64,000 nucleotides of DNA. It comes from Allium sativum. Its lineage: Eukaryota; Streptophyta; Magnoliopsida; Asparagales; Amaryllidaceae. The translations under genes and the position numbers were made by a program. Where the stretch lies: contig CM060911.1 of assembly GCA_030737875.1 (NCBI GenBank), forward strand, positions 97,236,599 through 97,300,598, read 5' to 3'. The notes beneath the pieces were generated by a model that had not been told where the DNA came from, ran no database searches, and saw only the letters and a program-made list of their open reading frames with translations. Of the stretch, positions 24,607 to 36,900 are shown in pieces (positions within the stretch are counted from its first letter, which is position 1; each line of letters starts with the position of its first letter).

Positions 24607-25039
24607 TCCGCCCTTGTTTCTCTCTCCCTTTATTTTCCTCAGATCCAAAAAAAACCCGTCGTTCTTTGAACCCGCTCCCTCCCCCATGGCCACGCCGCCA
24701 CCTCCGTTCATTCCCAGGTCGCCGCCCTCTCGTCACGCCCTCCCCGACGCTTCCACCCCCTATCGCTCCTCCTGCCCTTCCAAAAACTGAGGCCCCCCTA
24801 ACCCTAATGCCCAAATCGAGTAGCCCATCGCCCAAGCCCGGAGCACCACCCTCCGCCGCCACCTGGCCTCGCCAACGCCGCACCCTGGTCCCGCGCGCCA
24901 CCAACAAGCCCCGACAACCCCCCCCCCCCACATTCGCTGTGAGTTCTTTTACTTATTTTGTTTGTTTTATTTTAGTTTTTAAGTAATCCTCCTTTAAATA
25001 TAATCTGATTTTCAGTATATATAAGGATAGGAATTTTTA

Positions 25040-25620
25040 TACATATGATTTAAAAATAAAAACTAATTTTTTTATATGTATGATTTGAAAATAAAAATAT
25101 AATCTTTTCATGAAGAAAAAGGATTGATTTTTATAGTACGAGGATTTGATTTTGTTTGTATAAAAAGATTAGGATTTTTATAAATAAAAAGTTAGGACTT
25201 TTATTAGTAGAAAGGAGTGATTTGTATCATAACAAAGATATGATTTTTAAAAACAAAAAGCTATGATTTTTATCTATAAAAAGTTGAGATTTTTTTTTTA
25301 TATACATGAAGTTATGATTTTTAATCATAAAAGAACGGATTTTTATTTGAATAGCAAGGTAAAAATTTGGTTTTTTTTTATTATAAGAGAAGTAAAATAA
25401 AAATACGATTTTTATGCTAGTATAAATTTAAGATTTTTATATATGTTATAGAAAAGGAAAAGAGAAAAAAAATATAATCTTTATATTGAAAATGGTATTA
25501 TAAAAATATAATCTTTATATTGAAAATGGTATTATAAAAATATAATCTTTATATTGAAAATGGCGTTATAAAAATATGATTTTTATCTATTTGAATGAAG
25601 TGATAAAAATATGATTTTTA
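25040..25620 (+). repeat. AT hairpin repeats with a 34-bp tandem core
   Basis: Many AAAAAT...ATTTTT units occur at loose 25-40-bp spacing, ending in three near-perfect 34-bp copies (25471-25572) starting AATATAATCTTTATATTGAA. The second LTR has the same array at about 32290-32850. Confidence 0.85.
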
Positions 25621-25776
25621 CTATGAACAGCGTGAAAAGGAGTGTGATGGAAAGCACTGAAATCAAAACAAAATCCGAACTGTTCAGAAATAAAGAATGG
25701 CGGAGTGGATCCCAAAGGTGGGAACTTCTCACTCTAAATTCTCTTTTTCTAGTTATATATATACTAGGATGCAGAC

Positions 25777-25821
25777 GGTGCTTAGTAGCACCCGACACCC
25801 GTCATCCACAGACCATGGATG
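25777..25821 (+). other. Conserved two-hairpin motif in LTR
   Basis: GGTGCT-TAGT-AGCACC (25777-25792) is followed by CATCCA-CAGACCA-TGGATG (25803-25821). The identical motif is at 33006-33050. Confidence 0.75.
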
Positions 25822-27276
25822 GCTTGTTTGTTAAATTGTTTGGTTTTGTAGTTGGGTAGATTATTTGATTTGAATTGAATTATTGGGTGAATTGAAATTG
25901 ATTTGATTGATGTGTGAATGGCGTGGGCCTTCACTAGACCGGGGATAAGGCTAGGCCTCGTCCCGTTTCTAGTATCGTGCCGTTATGCCGCCGAAATTTT
26001 CTAAAATATGTTAGAAAAATAAAAATATCATTTTTATTGTGTAAATGAACTGAATAGAAATTCAAGTGTTGAAATAAATATTTTTGACGTTAAAAATATA
26101 ATTTTTAACGTGAATGTGAATAAATAAATATTCATTTACAAACCGGACGGTTTGTTTATGTACACCTATTTGACTGATATTGATTGGGATGATAAATTTT
26201 ACACATCGCCCAACTGCACAAATAAAATCTGTGTTTGATTGTTTGAAACCCCACACGGGTGTTGGGATGAAATTGGGAAGCTCACCCATCCTGATTGATT
26301 AAATATGTCGATCGATTGATTGACAGGCTGTTATAAGCGTCAGATATCTATAATTGATGCTTATACAGTGTAGTGCACTTTGGTTGATGGTTGATTATTT
26401 TTCAATGCTATTATATACATGTGTTGTATGGAATCCATATAATTAACATTATATGGTGATTGATTGGGCCTCATTTCAAATTGGGAAAATAATGAATATT
26501 ATAAAAGAAAATTCATATGTTGAATATAAAAATAGTCATGTGTTGACGATGTTCATGTGTTGAGTGAAATATTTTATACAATGAAATTTACATCTTTATC
26601 ATATTTAAAATTAGTACTACTTCCCAGTAGAAGTCTAATTAAAAATCAAACGATAGATACCATAGTTTTATAAAATATTTTACATAACAAAAATAGTGAT
26701 GTGTTGACAGTACTCATGTGTTGAGATTAGTCAGGTGTTGGAAGAAATATAGATTCATGTGTTGAATGGAATAAATATTCATTTGTTGAATAGAATAACG
26801 GATTTATTGAAAAATATAAAGCCGTGTTGATTAGAGTTGCGCTATTTTGATGTGAACGATATTTATATCGATTATATTCATTTTTATAATGAATATAGAA
26901 AAGAAGTGATTTCAAAATATAACGTTTTGAAAATATTATCATTTATATAGTAATGATATAAAATATTCAGTTTTGATTAGAAATTGAAATAGTGTTGAAA
27001 TGGTTTTGAAACGAAGTTAAAACGATTTATAAAATACGTTTTAAAAGGAAATTGACGAAATATATATAATATATAATATATATATTATATATATAATGGC
27101 CTGAATAGAACGCGCCGCTCCGCGGCAGTTCGTAAATTTCGACCATTGACTTCGAATTGACGTTGCGGGAGATCCGACCGTCGGATTCTCCTAAAACCGG
27201 AATCGTTGGGTTCGTATCGAAAAGAGCTTTCCAATGAATATTATAAATTTGAAATATAACGGTTGGATTTGGAATT

Positions 27277-27486
27277 ATGTCCAAATCAAATTTGAAAAAG
27301 GTCGATGTAAGTGCAGTCCGATGGCCGTTGTTGGAAATCGACTGTACGGGCCTTGATAAAATTATTAAAAATATTAATAATTTGTGTATAATCATAATAT
27401 GTGAATTGGAAAGAACTGGGATGAAGAATTCCACATTTGAAATGATAAAAATAGATTTTTGTCGAAATGAACTAGTTTTGAACTAG
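27277..27486 (+). CDS. Putative 69-aa LTR-encoded small protein
   Basis: The frame starts MSKSNLKKV and ends ELVLN before TAG. The equivalent frame in the unrelated LTR at 58751-58960 has the same ATG, the same length and the same TAG, with no indels, while flanking LTR sequence does differ by indels. A third lineage (8419-8210, minus) is identical in layout apart from one nonsense codon. Between 27277 and 58751 I count about 10 synonymous and 15 non-synonymous codon changes, only a mild excess of silent change. There is no signal peptide, metal motif or known domain. The opposite strand is also open, so coding status is uncertain. Confidence 0.35.
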   Translation: MSKSNLKKVDVSAVRWPLLEIDCTGLDKIIKNINNLCIIIICELERTGMKNSTFEMIKIDFCRNELVLN

Positions 27487-28306
27487 AATTAAAAATCAAT
27501 TTATTTGTGAAATAAATAAATTGAATTTGAAAGTGATTTTAAAAATAATCAATATTCCCAATACGTGGATTGGACTGGAGTTGAATCAAAATTATCATCG
27601 GGATATTTCGATGTTGGATTTCGTGACTATACAGATATTGTTATGGAAATTTGAAAGATATATTTTATATCGTTATTGCCAATACGATATATGTTGGTTT
27701 CAGAATTTGATATTGAATATAAGCCGATATATTTTCTATTCAGAGCCTTGTATTTAATATCAAATGTGATTTGGGTTTGTCGTGAATCATGTTTTAGAAG
27801 ACATTGGTTCTTTAACCCAGTTAAAGACATAATATTGATTTTTGAGAAGATTAAAACTAAATGGAGTTTTAATGAATCTTTAATTAGATTAAAAAGTGAA
27901 TTGATAATTTAAATTATCAAATCTGAAAAGTGATCGAGAGTGGAGTATCACCAGTTTTGCTCCAAAGCGATAGTTAAATCTTTAATTAGATTTGAACGTG
28001 AAATGGTAATTAATTTTACCGATAACACCGTGGTATTAGATATGGAGTATCACCAGTTTTGCTCCATGGGATATATAGGTTGGGATTGGGAAATAAAACA
28101 AATAATTACTTCGGTGTGGTTCGCTAATCCCGACTGGTTTGAAATGATATCCAAAGGAAGATTATAGGATAAATTTAGAAGAATTTATCTTGGATAAAAT
28201 TAATGGGAACATTTCCCTAAGAATGCGATTTTGTGAATAAAAGAATATTCTGAATTGGAATGAGGCGTTCGTTGTGTTTGTGTAACATTTGTTTATCATA
28301 TACGTG

Positions 28307-28347
28307 GGTTATTCAGGAAGGCCGGGTTATACCCATTCTGAATAACC
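28307..28347 (+). other. Long LTR hairpin with 10-bp stem
   Basis: GGTTATTCAG (28307-28316) and CTGAATAACC (28338-28347) are perfectly complementary. Counterparts are at about 7161-7202 (minus) and 60126-60165. It is followed by a second palindrome GAAGACCGGAAGTCTTC (28383-28399). Confidence 0.75.
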
Positions 28348-29908
28348 GATTTGACGAGATGTCGAAGATGAAGACGGTGGTTGAAGACCGGAAGTCTTCA
28401 CATCGTTTGGGTGATTACTGATGATCTTGATTGGGCTGTACACCCAGGATGAGGGAATCAGTTGGTGATCGTCCAGACGTACCTGGAGATGGATGGATAT
28501 GCGAGGAAAGTGCCTCTGGTTTCGTTCAGACCCAGAACGAACTTGTAAATGGATTGTGTGTCTGACACTGGATTTTATTTTGTGTTGATTGATCTCTATT
28601 AAATATACATCTGTTTGGCAGCGGAGAATTTATTCTCTTGCTTAACGCCCTTCTCTGAGACGTACGAGCTCAAAGGTTGTATATCGATGGACATCAGTCG
28701 CATGGAGTGAATTGCCAGTGTGGCATGCGTAAGTGGAAATTGATCAAGGCTTCTGTTGAAAAGCAAAGTCTTGTGGTTGATGATCAAAGCACGGCCTGTG
28801 TGGTGTAGCTTTGTGTATAGCGTGAATTCGTGAGCCTCACACCTCGGTATGAGTCAAAAACGGGAGACGGACCGCTGGGAGAGCACGACGTTTCTTTCTA
28901 GCTAGGGTGGTGTCAGTGACCTACCAGCCCTGACATTTATATACTTTTCACCTGTGTGGTTGTTGGACACGAGGCGCCTCGGATATAGGTCTGTAAGGAC
29001 CGGGAAACGTGTATTTAGGAATAACTAATCCTCAAAAGTAAGAGAGGACCGGCCCAGCCGATTCCAAGGATCAAAGTGGGGTACTGGGACATTTGCTAGA
29101 GTGTCTCGAACGCGGAGAGGAGCTTGCCCCTTGCCTCGACTCATGATGGAATCCAATTTCCAATACGTGTATTGCGGTTTTAATTGTAGAACTAGTATGG
29201 CGACATGATATATGGTACCCATGCCGTCTATGATTGATATTTATGATTGAAATTGTTTTGACACTATACACTTATTATAGTATCAAATGATTTGTTTTTA
29301 AACGTACCAAGCATGTTTGGCTATTATAAGGGAAAACCCTATCCTCCGGCTTGCGTTGCATTGTGTGATGGGACCTGGGTCTTATAATAGCTTCATTTTT
29401 CCAAAGAGCATTGCACTGTTTTGTTATATGCACTAGTATTCTTGGGAGGAAACCCGTTCCGTGTTATACGGCGTGGTCTCTTGAATTACTATCTTTAAAG
29501 TAAAGTTTTAAATAACTGTTTTAGTTCTCACACCAGTCCCATGACTGACCTGGAGTTTATTGTTTAACCTAAACTCTGGGTGCCCCTATTTTCCGCACGG
29601 GCAGCTAGTCGTTTTGGTTTTGCAGATTTATATTCACAGGGTCCTGATTAACAGCTGGAACGATGCTCGGAAAGCTCTGTATCCGTGTATCACTTCTAGT
29701 TGTGTTTTTGTATTATTTTCCGCTGCTATGTAATTTATTGTAATCTCTGATATTTATCTAATGTAATTTATTCATTTATACTCTGTATATTCTTGTATCT
29801 GATGGAATTGTTGTAATAACAATGAAATGTTCTTCCGTCTGCGTTCTGTTGTGTGTTGTCCTCAAAGTATCCGCTCTTTCCTTCACGGGGAAGTTACGGG
29901 TTCTTACA

Positions 29909-30945
29909 GTTGGTATCAGAGCTTTGGTTTGCAGAGCTCGAGAACAAGACACATTAGAACCATACGAAATAATTCATCAGATATTGGATTAGTAAAATCC
30001 AATTAGAATTACTCTTTAGAGATAGGATCAGTAGTATCCTAGAACGAGTGTGAAGAGTATATTTTTCAAATGAAAACAATTTTGTTTTGAAAATTTAAAC
30101 CATTTTAAACGTATTTGATATTTATTTATTTTGAATGTGGACAATCGAGTATATAAAGATTTTGCATATACGCGTCATGAACGTATATTCGAAGTTTTAA
30201 TATACTGGATAGATATAGAATCACATTCTAGATATCTGGGGATGATTCTGATGATGGTGCATCATCATCAGTATTCATATTCGAGTTTCGAAGGGGTGAT
30301 TTCTATATATTTCCATTAGACTGGTGTGAGAACCAAAACTAATATAGTTAGAACACTTTGTTGTGAATTGGCATCAAAAACAAGATTTTCAATATATATA
30401 TCAAAATTTATGAATTTGAAACTCTAATCCACTAATTGATTGATGTTTGTGTTGTTTGTTTATTTGTTTGATAATTTTAACCATTTATGCCTAATTGAAC
30501 CGAATATTGAGTTATATTGAAAATTGGTCACATTTGCTTGCATATGCATGTATTACATTGAACAGGTCATAGCAAGGAGGCTAGAGCAGAGAATAAAATT
30601 TGTTTGCCCGACAAATAGGTACATGTTTACTACATAATTTACTGTTTTGTTTGGGTGATGATGATTTTATGAGCCTATTGGCTAGCCGCTTGGCTTTTTC
30701 TTTTTCTTTTTGAGATCTGAAGGACCGGGGAAGCTATTTGAAATTCCCCGATGCTCCTGGTGCAGGGGAGGTTATGGCGAAATTTTTCGAAAATTTAGGG
30801 TGTTAGCCAAATTTTTGAAGAATTTGAAAATTTTCAGAAACTGAAAAGTTGGAGAATGGAAGCCAGATCGAACGTAGAGTTGATTAATCAAACCACTTTC
30901 GACTTTGTTCCTTTTCGGGGACGAAAAGTTTTAAGTGGGGGAGAT
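29909..30945 (+). mobile_element. Internal region of L2 (1037 bp, non-coding)
   Basis: Primer-binding site 29911-29922, polypurine tract AAGTGGGGGAGAT ending 30945 after TTTTCGGGGACGAAAAG. It contains the box GCCCGACAAATAGGTACATG (30606-30625) and the following GGCTAGCCGCTTGGCTTTTT block. Both are shared with the internal regions at 4509-5549, 54561-55620 and 61709-62745. The internal length is exactly that of 61709-62745. No gag or pol remains are recognisable. The shared blocks are good candidates for packaging or dimerisation signals. Confidence 0.9.
29911..29922 (+). promoter_or_regulatory. Primer-binding site of L2
   Basis: TGGTATCAGAGC, two bases after the LTR terminus TTACA. Confidence 0.92.
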
Positions 30946-33900
30946 TGTAACAACCCGTAAAATGCGAGCCAGTTTGAAATTTTTATTTTGGCAATTTTAA
31001 TGAATTTTGAATATTTAAAATGAATTATTTTAAATAATATCGACGGGAAAATTTATTTTGAATATAATTCGAACGTATATATTATATACGTCGTCGTTAG
31101 AATATAAATAATTATATATAATTATAAAAGGAATTGAAAATGGCGCGGTAGTTCGATAATTCGATTTCAAACTTCAATTGAAAGTACCGGGTGCAAAACA
31201 ATCCGGATTTTAGTGAAACCAAAAATGATAGGATCTAAATGATGATATCTTTCCAACGAATCCGAAAGATCAAGATTTGATAGCGGGAATCAAAAGATAT
31301 GTCCAGTTGAAAATTCTGAATAGTCGCTATGGAATTCAGGCCCTTAAAAATGGACATTTTGCAAATGACCTCGGAATTCGACGAAACCACTTTTGTTGGA
31401 TCCGCAGTGGCAAATTATTGCTAGATTCCAATTTCCATAATTTTTCGAATCAATATGTGAGCGTGGCAAAGGAAAACGCGTTTGACCAATTTTAGTTGAT
31501 TTTAATCGACTGGAAATTGGCCATTTTTCATACGGTCTCAGAATTCGACGAAATTAGTTTTGTTAGAACCGTATCGTCAATACGAAGCTAGAAATAATTT
31601 TTCTGTAATTTTTCGAGTCTGTATGTGGCCCCAGTAAATTGAAATGTGCGCTTAAATCAAATATATAAAGAATTATACTTTAAATCCAACGGAAACTGAT
31701 TCAAACAGTCGAACTGGCCTACGATACATATCCAATTGTGTTCAAAATGGGGGTAGTACGTTAGGGACGACAGTCGGTGGGCTCAATTTTGAGTTCGAAT
31801 TTTAAAGTAACCTTAAAAGAGAATAAAATAAAATTAAATATATATTAATATATAAGTCCACCCTTGTTTCTCTCTCCCTTTATTTTCCTCAGATCCAAAA
31901 AAAAACCGTCGTTCTTTGAACCCGCTCCCTCCCCCATGGCCACGCCGCCACCTCCGTTCATCCCCAGGTCGCCGCCCTCGCGTCACGCCCTCCCCTATCG
32001 CTCCTCCTCCCCTTCCAAAAACTGAGGCCCCCCTAACCCTAATGCCCAAATCGAGCAGCCCATCGCCCAAGCCCGGAGCACCGCCCTCCGCCGCCACCTG
32101 GCCTCGCCAACGCCGCACCCTGGTCCCGCGCGCCACCAACAAGCCCCGACAACCCCCCCCCCATTCGCTGTGAGTTCTTTTACTTATTTTGTTTGTTTTA
32201 TTTTAGTTTTTAAGTAATCCTCCTTTAAATATAATCTGATTTTCAGTATATATAAGGATAGGAATTTTTATACACATGATTTAAAAATAAAAACTAATTT
32301 TTTTATATGTATGATTTGAAAATAAAAATATAATCTTTTCATGAAGAAAAAGGATTGATTTTTATAATACGAGGATTTGATTTTGTTTGTATAAAAAGAT
32401 TAGGATTTTTATAAATAAAAAGTTAGGACTTTTATTAGTAGAAAGGAGTGATTTGTATCATAACAAAGATATGATTTTTAAAAACAAAAAGCTATGATTT
32501 TTATCTATAAAAAGTTGAGATTTTTTTTTTATATACATGAAGTTGTGATTTTTAATCATAAAAGAACGGATTTTTATTTGAATAGCAAGGTAAAAATTTG
32601 GTTTTTTTATTATAAGAGAAGTAAAATAAAAATACGATTTTTATGCTAGTATAAAGTTAAGATTTTTATATATGTTATAGAAAAGGAAAAGAGAAAAAAA
32701 ATATAATCTTTATATTGAAAATGGTATTATAAAAATATAATTTTTATATTGAAAATGGTATTGTAAAAATATAATCTTTATATTGAAAATGGCGTTATAA
32801 AAATATGATTTTTATCTATTTGAATGAAGTGATAAAAATATGATTTTTACTATGAACAGCGTGAAAAGGAGTGCGATGGAAAGCACTGAAATCAAAACAA
32901 AATACGAACTGTTCAGAAATAAAGAATGGCGGAGTGGATCCCAAAGGTGAGAACTTCTCACTCTAAATTCTCTTTTTCTAGTTATATATATACTAGGATG
33001 CAGACGGTGCTTAGTAGCACCCGACACCCGTCATCCACAGACCATGGATGGCTTGTTTGTTAAATTGTTTGGTTGTGTAGTTGGGTAGATTATTTGATTT
33101 GAATTGAATTATTGGGTGAATTGAAATTGATTTGATTGATGTGTGAATGGCGTGGGCCTTCACTAGACCGGGGATAAGGCTAGGCCTCGTGCCGATTCTA
33201 GTATCGTGCCGTTATGCCGCCGAAATTTTCTAAAATATGTTAGAAACAATAAAAATATCATTTTTATTGTGTAAATGAACTGAATAGAAATTCAAGTGTT
33301 GAAATAAATATTTTTGACGTTAAAAATATAATTTTTAACGTGAATGTGAATAAATAAATATTCATTTACAAACCGGACGGTTTGTTTATGTACACCTATT
33401 TGACTGATATTGATTGGGATGATAAATTTTACACATCGCCCAACTGCACAAATAAAATCTGTGTTTGATTGTTTGAAACCCCACACGGGTGTTGGGATGA
33501 AATTGGGAAGCTCACCCATCCTGATTGATTAAATATGTCGATCGATTGATTGACAGGCTGTTATAAGCGTCAGATATCTATAATTGATGCTTATACAGTG
33601 TAGTGCACTTTGGTTGATGGTTGATTATTTTTCAATGCTATTATATACATGTGTTGTATGGAATCCATATAATTAACATTATATGGTGATTGATTGGGCC
33701 TCATTTCAAATTGGGAAAATAATGAATATTATAAAAGAAAATTCATATGTTGAATATAAAAATAGTCATGTGTTGACGATGTTCATGTGTTGAGTGAAAT
33801 ATTTTATACAATGAAATTTACATCTTTATCATATTTAAAATTAGTACTACTTCCCAGTAGAAGTCTAATTAAAAATCAAACGATAGATACCATAGTTTTA

Positions 33901-36900
33901 TAAAATATTTTACATAACAAAAATAGTGATGTGTTGACAGTACTCATGTGTTGAGATTAGTCAGGTGTTGGAAGAAATATAGATTCATGTGTTGAATGGA
34001 ATAAATATTCATTTGTTGAATAGAATAACGGATTTATTGAAAAATATAAAGCCGTGTTGATTAGAGTTGCGCTATTTTGATGTGAACGATATTTATATCG
34101 ATTATATTCATTTTTATAATGAATATAGAAAAGAAGTGATTTCAAAATATAACGTTTTGAAAATATTATCATTTATATAGTAATGATATAAAATATTCAG
34201 TTTTGATTAGAAATTGAAATAGTGTTGAAATGGTTTTGAAACGAAGTTAAAACGATTTATAAAATACGTTTTAAAAGGAAATTGACGAAATATATATAAT
34301 ATATAATATATAATATATATATTATATATATAATGGCCTGAATAGAACGCGCCGCTCCGCGGCAGTTCGTAAATTTCGACCATTGACTTCGAATTGACGT
34401 TGCGGGAGATCCGACCGTCGGATTCTCCTAAAACCGGAATCGTTGGGTTCGTATCGAAAAGAGCTTTCCAATGAATATTATAAATTTGAAATATAACGGT
34501 TGGATTTGGAATTATGTCCAAATCAAATTTGAAAAAGGTCGATGTAAGTGCAGTCCGATGGCCGTTGTTGGAAATCGACTGTACGGGCCTTGATAAAATT
34601 ATTAAAAATATTAATAATTTGTGTATAATCATAATATGTGAATTGGAAAGAACTGGGATGAAGAATTCCACATTTGAAATGATAAAAATAGATTTTTGTC
34701 GAAATGAACTAGTTTTGAACTAGAATTAAAAATCAATTTATTTGTGAAATAAATAAATTGAATTTGAAAGTGATTTTAAAAATAATCAATATTCCCAATA
34801 CGTGGATTGGACTGGAGTTGAATCAAAATTATCATCGGGATATTTCGATGTTGGATTTCGTGACTATACAGATATTGTTATGGAAATTTGAAAGATATAT
34901 TTTATATCGTTATTGCCAATACGATATATGTTGGTTTCAGAATTTGATATTGAATATAAGCCGATATATTTTCTATTCAGAGCCTTGTATTTAATATCAA
35001 ATGTGATTTGGGTTTGTCGTGAATCATGTTTTAGAAGACATTGGTTCTTTAACCCAGTTAAAGACATAATATTGATTTTTGAGAAGATTAAAACTAAATG
35101 GAGTTTTAATGAATCTTTAATTAGATTAAAAAGTGAATTGATAATTTAAATTATCAAATCTGAAAAGTGATCGAGAGTGGAGTATCACCAGTTTTGCTCC
35201 AAAGCGATAGTTAAATCTTTAATTAGATTTGAACGTGAAATGGTAATTAATTTTACCGATAACACCGTGGTATTAGATATGGAGTATCACCAGTTTTGCT
35301 CCATGGGATATATAGGTTGGGATTGGGAAATAAAACAAATAATTACTTCGGTGTGGTTCGCTAATCCCGACTGGTTTGAAATGATATCCAAAGGAAGATT
35401 ATAGGATAAATTTAGAAGAATTTATCTTGGATAAAATTAATGGGAACATTTCCCTAAGAATGCGATTTTGTGAATAAAAGAATATTCTGAATTGGAATGA
35501 GGCGTTCGTTGTGTTTGTGTAACATTTGTTTATCATATACGTGGGTTATTCAGGAAGGCCGGGTTATACCCATTCTGAATAACCGATTTGACGAGATGTC
35601 GAAGATGAAGACGGTGGTTGAAGACCGGAAGTCTTCACATCGTTTGGGTGATTACTGATGATCTTGATTGGGCTGTACACCCAGGATGAGGGAATCAGTT
35701 GGTGATCGTCCAGACGTACCTGGAGATGGATGGATATGCGAGGAAAGTGCCTCTGGTTTCGTTCAGACCCAGAACGAACTTGTAAATGGATTGTGTGTCT
35801 GACACTGGATTTTATTTTGTGTTGATTGATCTCTATTAAATATACATCTGTTTGGCAGCGGAGAATTTATTCTCTTGCTTAACGCCCTTCTCTGAGACGT
35901 ACGAGCTCAAAGGTTGTATATCGATGGACATCAGTCGCATGGAGTGAATTGCCAGTGTGGCATGCGTAAGTGGAAATTGATCAAGGCTTCTGTTGAAAAG
36001 CAAAGTCTTGTGGTTGATGATCAAAGCACGGCCTGTGTGGTGTAGCTTTGTGTATAGCGTGAATTCGTGAGCCTCACACCTCGGTATGAGTCAAAAACGG
36101 GAGACGGACCGCTGGGAGAGCACGACGTTTCTTTCTAGCTAGGGTGGTGTCAGTGACCTACCAGCCCTGACATTTATATACTTTTCACCTGTGTGGTTGT
36201 TGGACACGAGGCGCCTCGGATATAGGTCTGTAAGGACCGGGAAACGTGTATTCAGGAATAACTAATCCTCAAAAGTAAGAGAGGACCGGCCCAGCCGATT
36301 CCAAGGATCAAAGTGGGGTACTGGGACATTTGCTAGAGTGTCTCGAACGCGGAGAGGAGCTTGCCCCTTGCCTCGACTCATGATGGAATCCAATTTCCAA
36401 TACGTGTATTGCGGTTTTAATTGTAGAACTAGTATGGCGACATGATATATGGTACCCATGCCGTCTATGATTGATATTTATGATTGAAATTGTTTTGACA
36501 CTATACACTTATTATAGTATCAAATGATTTGTTTTTAAACGTACCAAGCATGTTTGGCTATTATAAGGGAAAACCCTATCCTCCGGCTTGCGTTGCATTG
36601 TGTGATGGGACCTGGGTCTTATAATAGCTTCATTTTTCCAAAGAGCATTGCGCTGTTTTGTTATATGCACTAGTATTCTTGGGAGGAAACCCGTTCCGTG
36701 TTATACGGCGTGGTCTCTTGAATTACTATCTTTAAAGTAAAGTTTTAAATAACTGTTTTAGTTCTCACACCAGTCCCATGACTGACCTGGAGTTTATTGT
36801 TTAACCTAAACTCTGGGTGCCCCTATTTTCCGCACGGGCAGCTAGTAGTTTTGGTTTTGCAGATTTATATTCACAGGGTCCTGATTAACAGCTGGAACGA

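Larger units (their letters stand above)
23696..29908 (+). mobile_element. 5' LTR of L2
   Basis: It starts TGTAACAACCCGTAAAATGC and ends GGGTTCTTACA. Landmarks in order: TATATAAG 24599-24606; GC-rich leader 24650-24935; GTGAGT donor-like site at 24939; AT hairpin/34-bp repeats 25040-25620; two-hairpin motif 25777-25821; TA-palindrome about 27060-27100; 69-codon frame 27277-27486; duplicated TGGAGTATCACC...GCTCCA hairpins at about 27941 and 28042; GGTTATTCAG stem 28307-28347; GAAGACCGGAAGTCTTC 28383-28399; U5 hairpin 29553-29576; TTTTGCAG acceptor-like site ending 29625. Confidence 0.95.

Noticed and set aside
24584..24986. Proline/alanine-rich open frames in GC-rich LTR blocks (also 2005-2286, 3297-3719, 10546-10737, 17941-18201, 31834-32173, 37900-38193)
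   Set aside because: They occur at the same LTR position in every element, are open on both strands because of composition, and differ by indels between paired LTRs. They look like a GC-rich leader rather than genes.
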